Assembly: GCA_018398805.1 (NCBI GenBank)
Contig: JAGFBZ010002325.1
Span: 110,931-174,930, forward strand
DNA: 64,000 nucleotides
Direction: 5' to 3'
Origin: Hirundichthys speculiger
Taxonomy: Eukaryota; Chordata; Actinopteri; Beloniformes; Exocoetidae
The notes under the pieces are model-generated. The model was not told the origin of the DNA. It worked only from the letters and a program-made list of their open reading frames with translations, and did not search any database. Both the position numbers and the translations under genes were made by a program. Positions 45,913 through 58,439 of this stretch are shown one piece after another. Positions within the stretch are counted from its first letter, which is position 1. Every line of letters begins with the position of its first letter.

Positions 45913-48134
45913 CTTTACATCTGACCAGTGGCATCCCCTGTGTTGTTAAGCTGCATAATGAACTGTAAGTTAAAGATCTAAATCCAGTTGAAATGGCACA
46001 GTATAATACAAATTCTAACATTTTTATTTTAAAGTGTTAAATCACTGAATTGATAATTGATACAATCCAGTGCAATATAGTTCCCTAAATAACCACACGC
46101 TGTCCAGCCTCAAACAGGATCCTCACCTCTCCCCCCCCTTCTGATTCATGACAGAGAACACAGGATAAAATCTCTTCGATGCATGTGTATAGGTCAGTAA
46201 GTCAGGAGTTTCCATTATTCTTACCTGGGAAACCAAAAAATTAAATAAAATAAAAAAATTTGAAAGTTTCTTGCTCTTTTAACAATTCTGTCAGCTTTTA
46301 GCTGTTAGCTGTTTGAGAGAGCTAAAAAAAAAAAAGCTTATCTTAGGATCTTAGGACATGCCCCACTGTGTTGGATCCACCCAATGTAACCTTATAACCC
46401 AAATAAAAGGTTACATTTGCAGACGGCAGCCTGGGGAGTCTTTGAAATGGGACAGCATTCATCACGGTGTAAACAGTCTTCTTACATGTGCAGTGTGTGA
46501 ATGAGTGCTATGCCAATGTAAAAACGCTGTTGTGCTCTTACTGGAAACTACAGCAGTAAACTACTGTAATTCAGCTGCTTCAATTTAGTTACTGCCAAGA
46601 TTTGGCTTTTTGAAGCTTGTAAATTCAAAACAAAATGAACTCAGTCTTCCTTGTCATGTTTCTAATCGCTCTCCTTTTATATGAGAGATTAAAGTTGCTC
46701 CGTCTCAAGTGTCCCACTACTTTCCTTTAAGAAGATGACAACCACTGAGGGTGTACAGTGTACAGCATTTTGTTTCTGACTCTTTTGAGTGCACCATCCA
46801 GGTACATGCAATATACTGCACAATAGTATACTGTCTGTCTAGAATGAGATATCCTAGTGTTTTGGACAACTGGTTTGACAAAATATTTTAAACTGTCAGG
46901 TTTCTTGTTTTCTACTGACTTATGTAGTAAGTTTTCGGGTTTTTTTTTTGTTTTTTTTTTTTTTTTTGAATCTAAAGAATTTTCTCTTGAACATTTGGTG
47001 TGTGAACCGTACAACACAGTGATGTATCTTTTAAAATATAAATTCAAGAATTAATATAGTAATATTTGGCCAAGCTCTCAAATCTCACTCTGTTTTCATG
47101 TGATGTCATAAGAGGGTGGCCACTTCTGATATGATGAAAGTGCAGTTCTCTCAACCCTTACACTGAGGACCCTGTTTGATCATACATTTCAAATGAAAAT
47201 CATAACTCTTCATCCCAGTTAGATGCTGCTAGAGGAGATGACATTTTGGTAAGGTATGAGACTGTCAGCTCCTCTGTACAGAGTAATTGCTCAGAAGGAA
47301 TCTATAAGTGTTCAAATTATGTTGTTTTTAATGTCAGAAAGTGCACAGACACACGAGAACTCACACAAGTCAAAAAATGTGAGGAGCAGCACAGAGGCAT
47401 AACAAGAGGAACTAATGTAGGCAATGGTTTTGACCCACTCTGCTTTGCAATGACACATGAGGAGAAACCAAGTGCACTTATGGTGTGAGTGGTCCTAATG
47501 AGCAAACCAGCATGCTTGAGCATATTGACAACTGTCCGGACCCCAAAGTCAAGGGGCCATACTGAAAAATGAAAGCAGTGGAAGCAAGTATTGTATAAAC
47601 TGGGACTTGTAAAAAGTCTGGCTATGATGGAATTAATTTGAATGCATGTGTGTTATGGGTATATAAGCCTATTTGTGAGAACTCGGGTAGAAGATGATGC
47701 AATGTTTTTTAAGAAGCTCTATCACAGTGTGAGTGCAACCGCCCCTCTCCCCATTTTCTCTTTCATTAGTTTTATTTTTCATACATGTTTATACCTACAA
47801 ACCCGGTGTTTTCAGAGATTACAATTTAAGTTTATATAAAAGCCATCTCCAAATATGCGCAGCATAGTAGAAACTCCATCACTGAGAAGCAAAAACAGAA
47901 TTAAAGGGTTGATTTTTTGAAATTTCATATAAATCTTGACCAAAAAACATTTGATGCATTTCCTTATAGGTTAGGTTAAAACTCCTTATTAGTCTGCCAC
48001 TCAGGAGGCTAAGCCAGTTGCACTTTCCTGAAGGTCAGGCAAGCCTTCTAGTGTAGAGGAGTTGAGAATCAATAGTCCACTTACTTAACTTGGAAAGGTC
48101 CTGAAATGATCCAAGGCTAAAGTTGATTAGATGG
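44256..48134. other. 3.9 kb unassigned DNA
   Basis: A 29-bp poly-A run lies at 45882-45910, and poly-T occurs at 46941-46967. No gene or recognised repeat family. The 106-codon minus frame at 46727-47047 includes a lysine run from the T-tract and is not considered real. Confidence 0.45.
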
Positions 48135-48292
48135 AGGACTCAGCCGCTGCTAGAAGTAGACAGCGATGAGCTAAGGACAGTCCAGCTGGTGTCCTCCAGT
48201 TAGCCCTGGCTAGCAGCTTTCAACTTGGGGTGAAGATGGCTCCATCTGACAGCTTTGCTTCACCTCTGAACCATTCTAGGCCAGCCACAAAC
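48135..48292 (+). repeat. unclassified dispersed repeat, copy B
   Basis: The partner of 39280-39440 in the same orientation. Confidence 0.6.
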
Positions 48293-49129
48293 TGATGGAG
48301 ACTACAGTTAATAGCTCAGCAAACCATATTGTCTTAATTAAATTGACATTGTTCTGTGAGATCTTTATTCAAAGCTCAGGAAGTCAAGTCAAGACAGTGC
48401 TGAGCAGCAACAATAATGACCACTAGCCATTGTCTAAGCTAAACAATGCTTAATTAAACTAATCAAATATTTGCTTCAAATCAAATTAAAATGTTTCCTC
48501 AAGAAACAATTTAACTCCCAACTATATATCTTGGGGTATTTGCTATACCTCAGACTTGGGTTGGACAAAGCTGTAACACAGATTTCAAAAGAGTTGAGTG
48601 AATTTTACATACAAACCCCAGCCAGTAAACCACCTGCTGTAAACATAGCTGAGAAGACATGAATTAAAAGGGTGTTTTTACACTGTATCCCTGTGGGATT
48701 TTGAGCAAAGCATTTCAAAGGGATTCTTAGTAATATCAAAAGTATTTAGAGTATTGAACTTTTACATGATTATTAGAGCAACTTGTCCATTGCCCTGTTT
48801 ATATATAAACAGGTTTATATTAAAATTTTGTTTTATAAATAACAGTGTTATTTTCAAAAATGAAGTGACAACATAGCTGTGCAGCACAAAATAACTTACT
48901 CAGGACTGTTCCATTTTATCTTTAGATTTTCTGCCACTTTTTCATCACTGTATATTACGGGGTGCACAATATTTGATATTGCTGATGTTGAATATGCTGA
49001 TATTTGTAAAATTAATTTTTGATGATTGCCAATGCTGATATAGTCCACCCATGATCCTGATGCAGTACTTAACACTGACTAATTAAATCAACATTAAGTT
49101 ATTATGCTCTTATCTTCATGGTGATGGGT
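48293..49129. other. unassigned DNA
   Basis: No gene recognised. Confidence 0.4.
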
Positions 49130-49440
49130 CCGAGTGGCAACCATGTTACCTCGGGACTGAAGCTCATTCAAGAAGTACCTTTTTTTATCGTTTGCAGTTG
49201 CTCTACAGACCACTAGTGTTGGCTGCAAAATAGAGCAAATCACCATTGATTCCCATTTTAAAGGACCACTTTTGCAGCAGAATTAAATATATTTACAGCC
49301 TGGTTCAAAAAATGTTTTTTTCAAGATGGATAAATCTATTTATCTGCATCTACATCCATGACAACTGTACAGGGGGTGACTTTTTTGTGCCACAACAGAC
49401 AAACTTATATTGAGCAATAAAAACAGCTAGTCATTTCTGT
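49130..49440. repeat. probable interspersed fish repeat
   Basis: Phrases such as TTACCTCGGGACTGAAGCTC, CTACAGACCACTAGTG and CACCATTGATTCCCATTTTA recall a repeat often met in fish DNA. No ends or coding content identify its class. Confidence 0.35.
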
Positions 49441-51000
49441 TATGGGTTCAGCATCTTTGCGCTTAGCGTGATATTAACTTCTTAACTGTGAATAAAAACC
49501 CAGCAGATCATGGTGATATTTTAAAGAGAATATGTTTTCTTGTGCTTGTATTGATTGTACCAACAGACCACCGTGACTGGCTGTGGATGGTCTGAAAGAA
49601 TCTGAGTAGAAAGGACAGAGCTTAGCTTAGCCATGCTACCGACATCAGTCATTTCATGTCACCATAAAGCAACATTAGAGACCAGAGATCCCACTACTAG
49701 AATGATTTACTACAGGACCTACCACAGTTTCAAATTTGAAGAGTGCTGAAATGATTTTCTGTGAACAGTAAGTAAATCCAGGCCTGCCAGTATCTCTGTT
49801 TAGAACTAAATATAGGCATAGCTGTGCAAGAGAAAAGAACTAATTATCTGTCAGTATTATTTTAATTTCACTATTTAAAGACTTTTTTTTTTAGGTGTTT
49901 ATTTCAGGTCCTATCTGGCTTCCTGATGGCTCTTGGCTCTGTTAGAGGATAGATGTGTGCTGGTCCTGCAGTCAGCATAAAGCTGTTCACCAGAGGGGGA
50001 TAGTCTGACAACAACAAAGTGTAGGTGTGTTGCTTTAACAGTGTTACTGCAGTTGGCAGGTCCAAAACGTGGCACCCAACAGTCAATGGATAATCACAAT
50101 AACATAGACTGTTGGTCTGTATTACATTCAAGTCAGAGTGTTGTAACAACTCTGACTACAATGCTTTTCTGGTCCCGTCAACTAGTTTTTCTTTTTTGTT
50201 TTTTCTTTTGTGCATCACTACAGGCAACCATTAAAACATTCAAGTAAATGTATCCACTGGAGGGGAGAGCTATAACACACACACACAAACGAACAAAAAG
50301 ATAGACCCCATTGACTGTAAAGTACATAAACCACAGCAGGGCCTTTCTGATATACACCAGACAGAAGGGCTGTTACGAAAACTGAAAAGCTTTAACTAAC
50401 AAAATGACATGGAGATCACAGATATCAACATGTGCATGTGTGTTGTGTAAACATACAAGAAAATTATAATTGCCAAAATTAATTTATCATAGTCAAAAAT
50501 CGTTTTTGATGGAAGTTTCAAAAAACTCGTATGAACAGACAACTCTCACTGAATATTTGTTTCAACAATGTAACTAGTAAACATAGTATGAATTTTTATT
50601 GCCATTTGGATGAGACTCGCTCATGTCTAAGCATGTGATACAACACATCTGGCCTAAAGTGGTTATCATATGCTCATTTTCAGCCTTCTAATTTTAATCT
50701 CATACCTTTTAGAGTAGTTTTGCATGTAGCATGAATCCACAAAGCCTCCAATTATTTAAAAATGATAAAGACAGAAATAACAAAGTAGAGTTTGTTTTCC
50801 TAAAACAAGCAGATTTGGCACAAGTGTTTTTTGATTGATTGAATTCTTGGACGATTGCCAATATGTAGAACTAATGGCTCGACAACAAACGCAAATCCTG
50901 TTGCAATTACACTTTTTTTTTTTTTTTTTAGCATATCAACATGTTACCATGGCTGTGTTTTCAACATTTTATGTAAACTACATTTTTTAAATGCAAATCT
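49441..51000. other. unassigned DNA
   Basis: Short poly-T at 50915-50930. No gene recognised. Confidence 0.45.
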
Positions 51001-51001
51001 G

Positions 51002-51036
<35 letters not shown>
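51001..51036. repeat. (CA)n(TA)n microsatellite
   Basis: A CA run followed by TA. The TA is the insertion site of the Tc1 copy that starts at 51037. Confidence 0.9.
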
Positions 51037-51855
51037 CTGAACAAAAATATAAACACAACACTTGTTTTTCCCCCTATTTTTCATGAGCTGAACTTAAAGA
51101 TCTAAGACTTTTTCTATGTACACAAAAGGCCTAGTTCTCTCAAATATTGTCCACAAATCTGGGTTTATGAGCACTTCTCCTTCGCTGAGATAATCCATCC
51201 ACCCCACAGGTGTGGAATATCAAGATGCTGATTATTGCACAGGTGGGCCTTAGGCAGGCCACAATAAAAATCCACTCTAAAATGTGCAGTTTTTCTGTAT
51301 TGGAGGTCTGAAAACCAGTCAGTATCTGATATGACCACCAGATACACAGTGCAACACATCTCCTTCACAGAGTTGATCAGGTTGTTGATTGTGGCCTGTA
51401 GAAATTCGGTCCACTTCAATGGCTGTGAAAAGTTGCTGGATATTAGCAGGAACTAGAACACGCTGTTCTATACGCTGATCCTGACGATCCCAAACATGCT
51501 CAATAGGTGACATGTCCAGTGAGTACGCTGGCTATGCAAGAACTGGGATGTTTTTAGTTTCCAGGAATTGTGTACAGATCCTTGTAACATGGGGCCATGC
51601 ATTACCATGCTGCAACATGAAGTGATGATTGTGGGTGAAAGGCACAACACTAGGCCTCAGGATCTCATCTCAAAATCTCTGTGTATTCAAAATGCCAGCA
51701 ATAAAATTAACCTGTGTTCGTTGTCCATAACATACGGCTGCCCATACCATAACCCCACCGCCACCATGGGCCACTCGATCCACAACGTTGATATCAGCAA
51801 GCCGCTCACCTACACGACCTACATGCTGTCTGCCATCTGACCTGTACAGTGAAAA
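51037..51855 (-). mobile_element. Tc1-like transposon, truncated
   Basis: One terminus remains: TA then CTGAACAAAAATATAAACAC at 51037. The other is missing because the element is broken into LINE sequence at about 51855. It encodes the C-terminal two thirds of a transposase catalytic domain on the minus strand. Confidence 0.85.
51320..51855 (-). pseudogene. Tc1-like transposase, C-terminal part
   Basis: The minus strand reads RVAHGGGGVMVWAAVCYGQ, then QHGNAWPHVTRICTQFLE (about 51565-51612), then YSLDMSPIEHVWDRQDQR (about 51475-51530) and PANIQQLFTAIE. The second catalytic Asp, normally in QxDNA, is Gly here (QHGNA). The Glu in SPIEHVWD is kept. Frameshifts separate blocks and the first catalytic Asp is lost at the breakpoint. 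Inactive. Confidence 0.88.
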
Positions 51856-51861
51856 CCAGGA

Positions 51862-52505
51862 TCTGGGGTTAGGGTTAGGGTTGCAGGGTGACAGAGTGGA
51901 GGTGTGACAGGAAAGCTGTGGGCTCACGGAGGGTGTGTGGTCTGTTGGGCTGGAGGTAGGGGGGGGGGGACTGAATCTACTGAAGAACATGTTTAGTTCA
52001 TTAGCTCTGTCCAGACCTCCATCAGTCTGGTCCCCCTTTGCCTTGAAGCCGGTGATCTTCTTCATTCCAGACCACACATCCCTCACGTTGTTCTGCTGGA
52101 GCTGACTTTCTAACTTCTTCCTGTAGTCCTCCTTGCACTTCCTGGTTTGTGCTTTAATTTGTTTTTGTGTTGTCTTCAATAACTCCCCGTCTCCATCCCT
52201 GAAGGCTTTCTTTTTGATGTTCAACAGCTTTTTCAGGTCTCTGGTGATCCAGGGTTTGTTATTGGGGAAGCACCTCACAGTTCTTGTTGGAACGATGCTG
52301 TCCACACAGAAGTTTATATAATCTGTCACACACTCAGTCATGTCGTTGATGTTGTCTCCATGAGGTTCACAGAGGGCATTCCAGTCCGTAGCCTCAAAGC
52401 AACCTTTCAGAGCATCTTCAGCTTCATTAGACCAGGTTTTGATAGTTTTTATGATCACTGGTTGCTGCTGAACGATGGGCTTGTAGGTGGAGGTGAGAAA
52501 AACCA
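51862..52505 (-). pseudogene. LINE endonuclease-RT linker fragment
   Basis: A minus-strand open frame reads VFLTSTYKPIVQQQPVI, then KTWSNEAEDALKGCFEATDW, WITRDLKKLLNIKKKAFRDG, DYRKKLESQLQQNNVRDVW and RANELNMFFSRF. It matches the region between the endonuclease and RT of fish L2/Rex1-like LINEs ('KPWIT.D.K..LN.KK.AF'). A C-run gives a proline tract (about 51961-51969). The frame continues in phase into the Tc1 remnant, making one 326-codon frame (51670-52650), almost certainly by chance. Confidence 0.85.
51866..51883. repeat. TTAGGG-like triplet at Tc1/LINE junction
   Basis: GGGTTAGGGTTAGGGTT occurs precisely where Tc1 sequence gives way to LINE sequence. Confidence 0.7.
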
Positions 52506-52510
52506 GATTA

Positions 52511-53725
52511 TGTTTTTTTTTTTTTAAGCATAATTGCTTAATACTGTATTTTTTTTTTATTACAAATACACAAACAAAGACTTCATGCTTCAGTGGATAA
52601 TGATTTAGCATCTCTAAATAATGTAGTTTGATTGTGTTCCCCGAATGCATATTAGTGTCTGGCAGTGTAATGCCTGGTCGTGTATTTATGTTAATTTGGG
52701 GTATTGGGGGTGTGGCTTCCTTGTCCCTTTAAAGTCACCATAAACCAGTTTGTGTCTCCAGAAACCACAACTCAAAAGTCAGCACAAACCACCATGTAGT
52801 CAGGTCTGATATCTCAGGATCTGAAGCTTATTTCTGAAAGCTAAAGTGCGCTAAATTTTTTTCAATTTTTTTGCTATGATTTAGCCTTTGTTCCATCCCT
52901 CTAGGGTCAAAGGAAAGGTGTGTCAGTGTAAACCACCAACATACCCGTTTTGGGATTTTGTCGGTCTAAACCACCCGCACCTGTATGTGTGTGTGTGTGT
53001 GTGTGCGTGTGTGTGTTCGTCCATATTCATAATTTAGGGCTAAAACGATTTTCAAAATTGTGACTAATGAACATTGAAATAATATAATGTGATACTGCAC
53101 AAATCAAATTGAAATAAATTAAACCACGAAAGCTGTCTTGAGGGCTTGAAGGTAAAGCAGCATTATCATAACGTATGTTGTACATATTAGCCCTATTTCC
53201 TTATCATATTATTCCTTATTACAGAAAGAAAACAAGACTTTATCTATGTTGACTCATGCCATCCTCTTCAGTCCCGTTCTCACATGTGCAGTCTTGATAG
53301 TTGATTCTAGTGTTTAGTCTACCGTTGTCATGTCACACTTGTGCACCTGCTGTCAATGCGACCTGGCAGCCCTGCTCTCATAAGAGCTGGTGTGAGCATT
53401 CAGTGGTTTATTGTGAGCCATTTACAAGTGAAGCATTCAGATAAAATTTTGAGAGAAATTGGATTATCTAATAAACGAAATGAAGTGTCCTTGAGAGGTA
53501 TTTCTTGATTTCAAGTCGATTAATGGATGCAAAAACTTACATATAATAGTTGATAAAGATGGCATGGGGATGTAATATTGTTGCATGCTTCAGTGCTCAC
53601 AGGCATGCTTGTAATGTTCAAATAATATTGGTAAACTATCTGAAGTGATGATGCCTTGTACATAACTGGTAAAAAAAAAAAAAAAAAAGGTTTTACAAAG
53701 CTTGTAAAAAGTAATTACACTTATG
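52511..53725. other. unassigned DNA with (TG)n
   Basis: A TG run lies at 52984-53016. No gene recognised. Confidence 0.45.
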
Positions 53726-53738
53726 GGATTTAAGTCTG

Positions 53739-53872
53739 GCCCTGCGATGGACTGGCGACCTGTCCAGGGTGTACCCCTGCCTTTCACCCATAGACAGCTG
53801 GGATAGGCTCCAGCAGATCCCCGTGACCCTTCAAGGATGAAACGGGTATAGAAAATGGATGGATGGATGGAT
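53739..53872 (+). mobile_element. SINE, 5'-truncated, with 13-bp target duplication
   Basis: The last 134 bp of the SINE family seen at 13278-13643, ending in a (GGAT)n tail. GGATTTAAGTCTG occurs at 53726-53738 and again at 53873-53885, a clear target duplication from LINE-assisted insertion. Confidence 0.9.
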
Positions 53873-53885
53873 GGATTTAAGTCTG

Positions 53886-54487
53886 CTCTTGTATTTGTTT
53901 GCTTCATCCACTATAAGATTAGCCACAATGCATATTGCTTATATTTGGGAATAAGCTTAAACTCCTTAAAGTTAAAGACCAACATAACATTTATTATCCA
54001 TATTTTTCTTCAAGACTACATTTTAGCAGGAATTTGAAAATATTTACAAAATATTTTCTTCTGACAAACATGATCCTTCTTACTCACAGACACAAATAAA
54101 TAAAAGCGAAATCTTCATGTCATTTTCATGTCATGTCACCTTGCTCTCCATCTAACTGATGACGCAGCTGAAATATGAAGAGACATCTAAATATAGATTT
54201 GCACTGGAAATGTCATCACTGTCACATTCCCAAATAAAAACTTCACTGTGTTTACAAAACTGGTTAAATGAAACTTGGAAATTACATTTCTGCATTTGAA
54301 CCTTTACTATTTAAACCATACAGGTCCTGTTCAACTCTGCACCAACTCTTGAATCTGTCCAGTGATTAGATATATAAATGACCTCATGGTCTCCTCTGAA
54401 TAGTTTAAATTCAGTAATAGGTTATGACTGATATCATTTTAACTCCCGTAGAACTGCTGTTAACACTCATTTTGGATCTGACAGCAG
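53886..54487. other. unassigned DNA
   Basis: No gene recognised. Confidence 0.4.
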
Positions 54488-54790
54488 TGCCAAGCCAGAT
54501 ATTTTGATGTTTAATTATTTATTTATTTTTGTTAATTAGAATCATTTTTATATAAGAGACAGAACCAAGGGGGTTGTGTTTTGTTTGTGCATGGGGGGGG
54601 TATTTGAAAGACTGCTTTGGTTGTGTGTGTGTGGTTTTTTTTTTTTTTTATTGTTATATAGGATATTGGGGTGTGTGATGGCTTTTATTTTGTTTTAATG
54701 TGCAATGTTTTTATTATTATGTAAAGCACTTTGTGTTGCCTGAGGGCATGAAAAGTGCTTTATAAATAAAGTTTGATTTGATTTGATTTT
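54488..54790 (+). mobile_element. LINE 3' end with (GATTT)n tail
   Basis: A better-preserved sister of 13695-13978. It keeps the AAGCACTTTGTGTTGCC... and GTGCTTTATAAATAAAG segment that the first copy lost, followed by TTTGATTTGATTTGATTT. Confidence 0.75.
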
Positions 54791-55184
54791 TTATATTTAA
54801 ATTTTAGACTTGGTTCTGAATTTGTTTTTGATATTTGTTAGGTTTACGTAACCCAGAAATGGCTTTGTGCACGGCAGTTCACGTAGCATGGCGGCGCTGG
54901 AATCACATACTTAATATTTGCAATATTGTGAAAATCTGAATGAAAACTCAGCTCTTATATACATCAAACCAAAGCGCTCTCCAGTGCGTCTTCTCCTCAG
55001 ATCATGACGAGCACAGAATCTTCTGACGCTTATTTCCAGCATTGCAGGACACCCATCTGCTGTTGAATAAGTCATTTATCAAACCACCGTATTGGCCCGA
55101 ATATAGGATGGTATTTTAATCTAGAAGTCATATTCTCAAAAATGGGGGTCATTTTATAATAGGGGACTAGACTTTCTCTCCTAT
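54791..55184. other. unassigned DNA
   Basis: No gene recognised. A CpG-containing phrase lies at 54870-54895. Confidence 0.4.
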
Positions 55185-55496
55185 GCAGGGTCAAAGGGAT
55201 CTGCTGGAACCTATCCCAGCTCTCTTTGGGCGAAAGGCAGGGGCACACCCTGAACAGGTCACTAGTCCATCGCAAGGCCACATGTAGACAAACAACCACA
55301 CACACTCACAATTACTCCTATGGGCAATTTAGAACCATCAATTAACCTGACATGCATGTCTTTGGATTGTGGGAGGAAGCTGGAGTACCTGGAGGAAACA
55401 CACGCAAGCTTTGGGAGAACATGCAAACTCTACACTGAAAGACTCCTGCCAAGGTTTGAAACAGGAACCTTCTTGCTGTGCGGCAACAGTGCTAAC

Positions 55497-55497
<1 letters not shown>
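55185..55497 (-). mobile_element. SINE copy, head truncated by (TA)n
   Basis: The same SINE as 13278-13643, in the same orientation. The tRNA-like head is cut just before the A box, where a (TA)n microsatellite begins. Confidence 0.82.
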
Positions 55498-55645
<148 letters not shown>

Positions 55646-56410
55646 AAGGGGTGTAACGGTACACAAAAACTCTCGGTTCGGTACGTACCTTGGTTTTGAG
55701 GTCACAGTTCGGTTCATTTTCGGTACAGTAAGAAAATGCAAAGTAAAAATATGCTAGTTGTTTATTACACGCTATTGTGCTTTTTAACAATAGGAACATT
55801 AGCCTATACAAAGCTAGAATTCTGCTCAAAAATATAAATACAATATTCTGAAATGTAGATATTTTGAAAAACAAAATAAAAATAACATTGGCTCAGACTT
55901 TTTCTTAACGACGATGGGACACAAACAAGTTTTTTTTTTTTTGTACTGCATGCCACATGATTTCTCTTCCCAAACCAACTATTTACATATCAACAAACTT
56001 TTATTGTTGCTGTAGAACTTGCTTTTATTTTTATGCATATTTATAATAACAACAATAGTAATAATAATAAGAACAATAATATTAGTAGCCTTTAACCTAT
56101 TTTCTTCACAAACGAACTATTTACATATCTACAAACTTTTTTTTTGTTGCTGTGGAACTTGCTTTTATTTTTTTAATCTGTAAAATAATAACCACAATAG
56201 TAATTGTAAGAATAATAATAATAGTAACCTATAATGAATATGAATATTTGGCCCTGAGGGACGTGGAGAGGAGGGAAAAAGCTCGAGTTGTCTCGCGCGG
56301 GGGGGCGGGGTTTTTGTGTGCACGCGCGTCACCTCGCCTGTGTATGTGGTGACACACCAGTCCATACACAGAATCTCGCCCTGACCACGCGCTGGGTGTG
56401 CACTGAGCCC

Positions 56411-56413
<3 letters not shown>

Positions 56414-56453
<40 letters not shown>
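56414..56453. repeat. (AG)n microsatellite
   Basis: Twenty AG units. Open frames through it (SLSLSL / ERERER) are artefacts. Confidence 0.95.
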
Positions 56454-56454
<1 letters not shown>

Positions 56455-56529
56455 CGTGGCTCACGAGGCAGACAGCAGCCAAGTGATGGCTTCAAACCTA
56501 GCGGTTTGAGTGCGCGTGAGTCTCAAAAT

Positions 56530-56642
56530 CACCAGACAAAGTAGCTAGATTTGTCGCTAGTCGCTTTTTTACAAATTAAGTCGCTAGGGGGGTCTGGAAA
56601 GTCGCTAGATATAGCGACAAAGTCGCTAAGTTGGCAACACTG
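56530..56642. repeat. GTCGCTAG-rich repeat segment
   Basis: GTCGCTA or its close variants recur about seven times, ending GTTGGCAACACTG. This resembles an end of another fish DNA-transposon family nested in the hAT-like element. Confidence 0.45.
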
Positions 56643-56776
56643 GCTACAACTGCTGTTTGTTGTGTTGCGGTCCTCTACTTAATATGTCCGTGTGGAAACT
56701 CGTTCGGTACGCCTCCGTTCCAAACCGAGCACCCTGTAACGAAACAGTTCAATACAAATACATGTACCATTACATC

Positions 56777-56780
<4 letters not shown>

Positions 56781-56838
<58 letters not shown>
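56781..56838. repeat. (TA)n microsatellite
   Basis: Nearly pure TA between the hAT-like element and the satellite array. Confidence 0.92.
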
Positions 56839-58439
56839 AAAACGTTTAATTTTATATATTTCTAAGTTGAAACACGAATCTAAGTTTTCCGCGCAGTCGA
56901 AAAAATGACAGTGTTTGACCGAAGATGAGTCTGCCGGACGAAATTCACCGGCCGACTCATCCCCGGTTAAACACTTAGAAAAATTTCTGCGCAGTCGAAA
57001 AAATGACAGTGTTGAAACACTTAGAAAAATTTCCAAGCAGTCAAAAAAATGAGTGTTGAAACACTTAGAAAAATTTCCTAGCAGTTGAAAAAATGACAGT
57101 GTTGAAACACTTATAAAAATTTCCGAGCAGTATTGAAAAATGAGAGTGTTGAAACACTTAAAAAAATTTCCGAGCAGTCGAAAAAATGACAGTGTTGAAA
57201 CACTTAGAAAAATTTCCGAGCAGTTGAAAAAATGACAGTGTTTGACCGAAGATGAGTCTGCCGGACGAAATTCACCGGCCGACTCATCCCCGGTTAAACA
57301 CTTAGAAAAATTTCCGAGCAGTCGAAAAAATGACAAAGTGTTGAAACACTTAGAAAAATATCCGAGCAGTCAAAAAAATAAAGTGTTAAAACACTTAGAA
57401 AAATTTCCAAACAGTTGAAAAAATTACAGTGTTTGACCGAAGATGAGTCTGCCGGATGAAATTCACCGGCCGACTCATCCCTGGCTTAACACTCAGAAAA
57501 ATTTCTGAGCGTCAAAAAAATTACAGTGTTGAAACACTCAGAAAAATTTCCAAGCAGTCGAAAAAATGAGTGTTAAAACACTTAGAAAAAATTCCGAGCA
57601 GTCAAAAAATGACAGTGTTGAAACACTTAAAAAAATTTCTGAGCAGTCGAAAAAATGACAAAATGCTGAAACACTTAGAAAAATTTCCGAGCAGTCGAAA
57701 AAATGACAGTGTTTGACCGAAGATGAGTCTGCCGGATGAAATTCACCGGCCGACTAATCCCCGGTTAAACACTTAGAAAAATTTCTGAGCAGTCGAAAAA
57801 ATGACAGTGTTGAAACACTTAGAAAAATTTTCGAGCAGTCGAAAAAATATAGTGTTGAAACACTTAGAAATTTTCCGAGCAGTCGACAAAATGACAGTGT
57901 TTGAGCGAATATGAGTCTGCCGGACGAAATTCACCGGTCGACTCATCCCCGGTTAAACACTTAGAAAAATTTCCGAGCAGTCGAAAAAATGACAGTGTTG
58001 AAACACAGAAAAATTTCCGAGCAGTCGAAAAAATGACAGTGTTTGTCTGAAGATGAGTCTGCCGGACGAAATTCACCGGCCGACTCATCCCCGGTTAAAC
58101 ACTTAGAAAAATTTCCGAGCAGTCGAAAAAATGACAAAGTGTTGAAACACTTAGAAAAATTTCCGAGCAGTCGAAAAAATGACAGTGTTGAAACACTTAG
58201 AAAAATTTCCGAGCAGTCGAAAAAATGACAGTGTTTGACCGAAGATGAGTCTGCCGGACGAAATTCACCGGCCGACTCATCCCCGGTTAAACACTTAGAA
58301 AAATTTCCGAGCAGTCAAAAAAATGACAAAGTGTTGAAACACTTAGAAAAATTTCCGAGCAGTCTAAAAAATGACAGTGTTTAAACACTTAGAAAAATTT
58401 CCGAGCAGTCGAAAAAATGACAGTGTTTGACCGAAGATG

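Noticed and set aside
51866..51883. True interstitial telomere
   Set aside because: Fewer than three repeat units. It was kept only as a junction observation.
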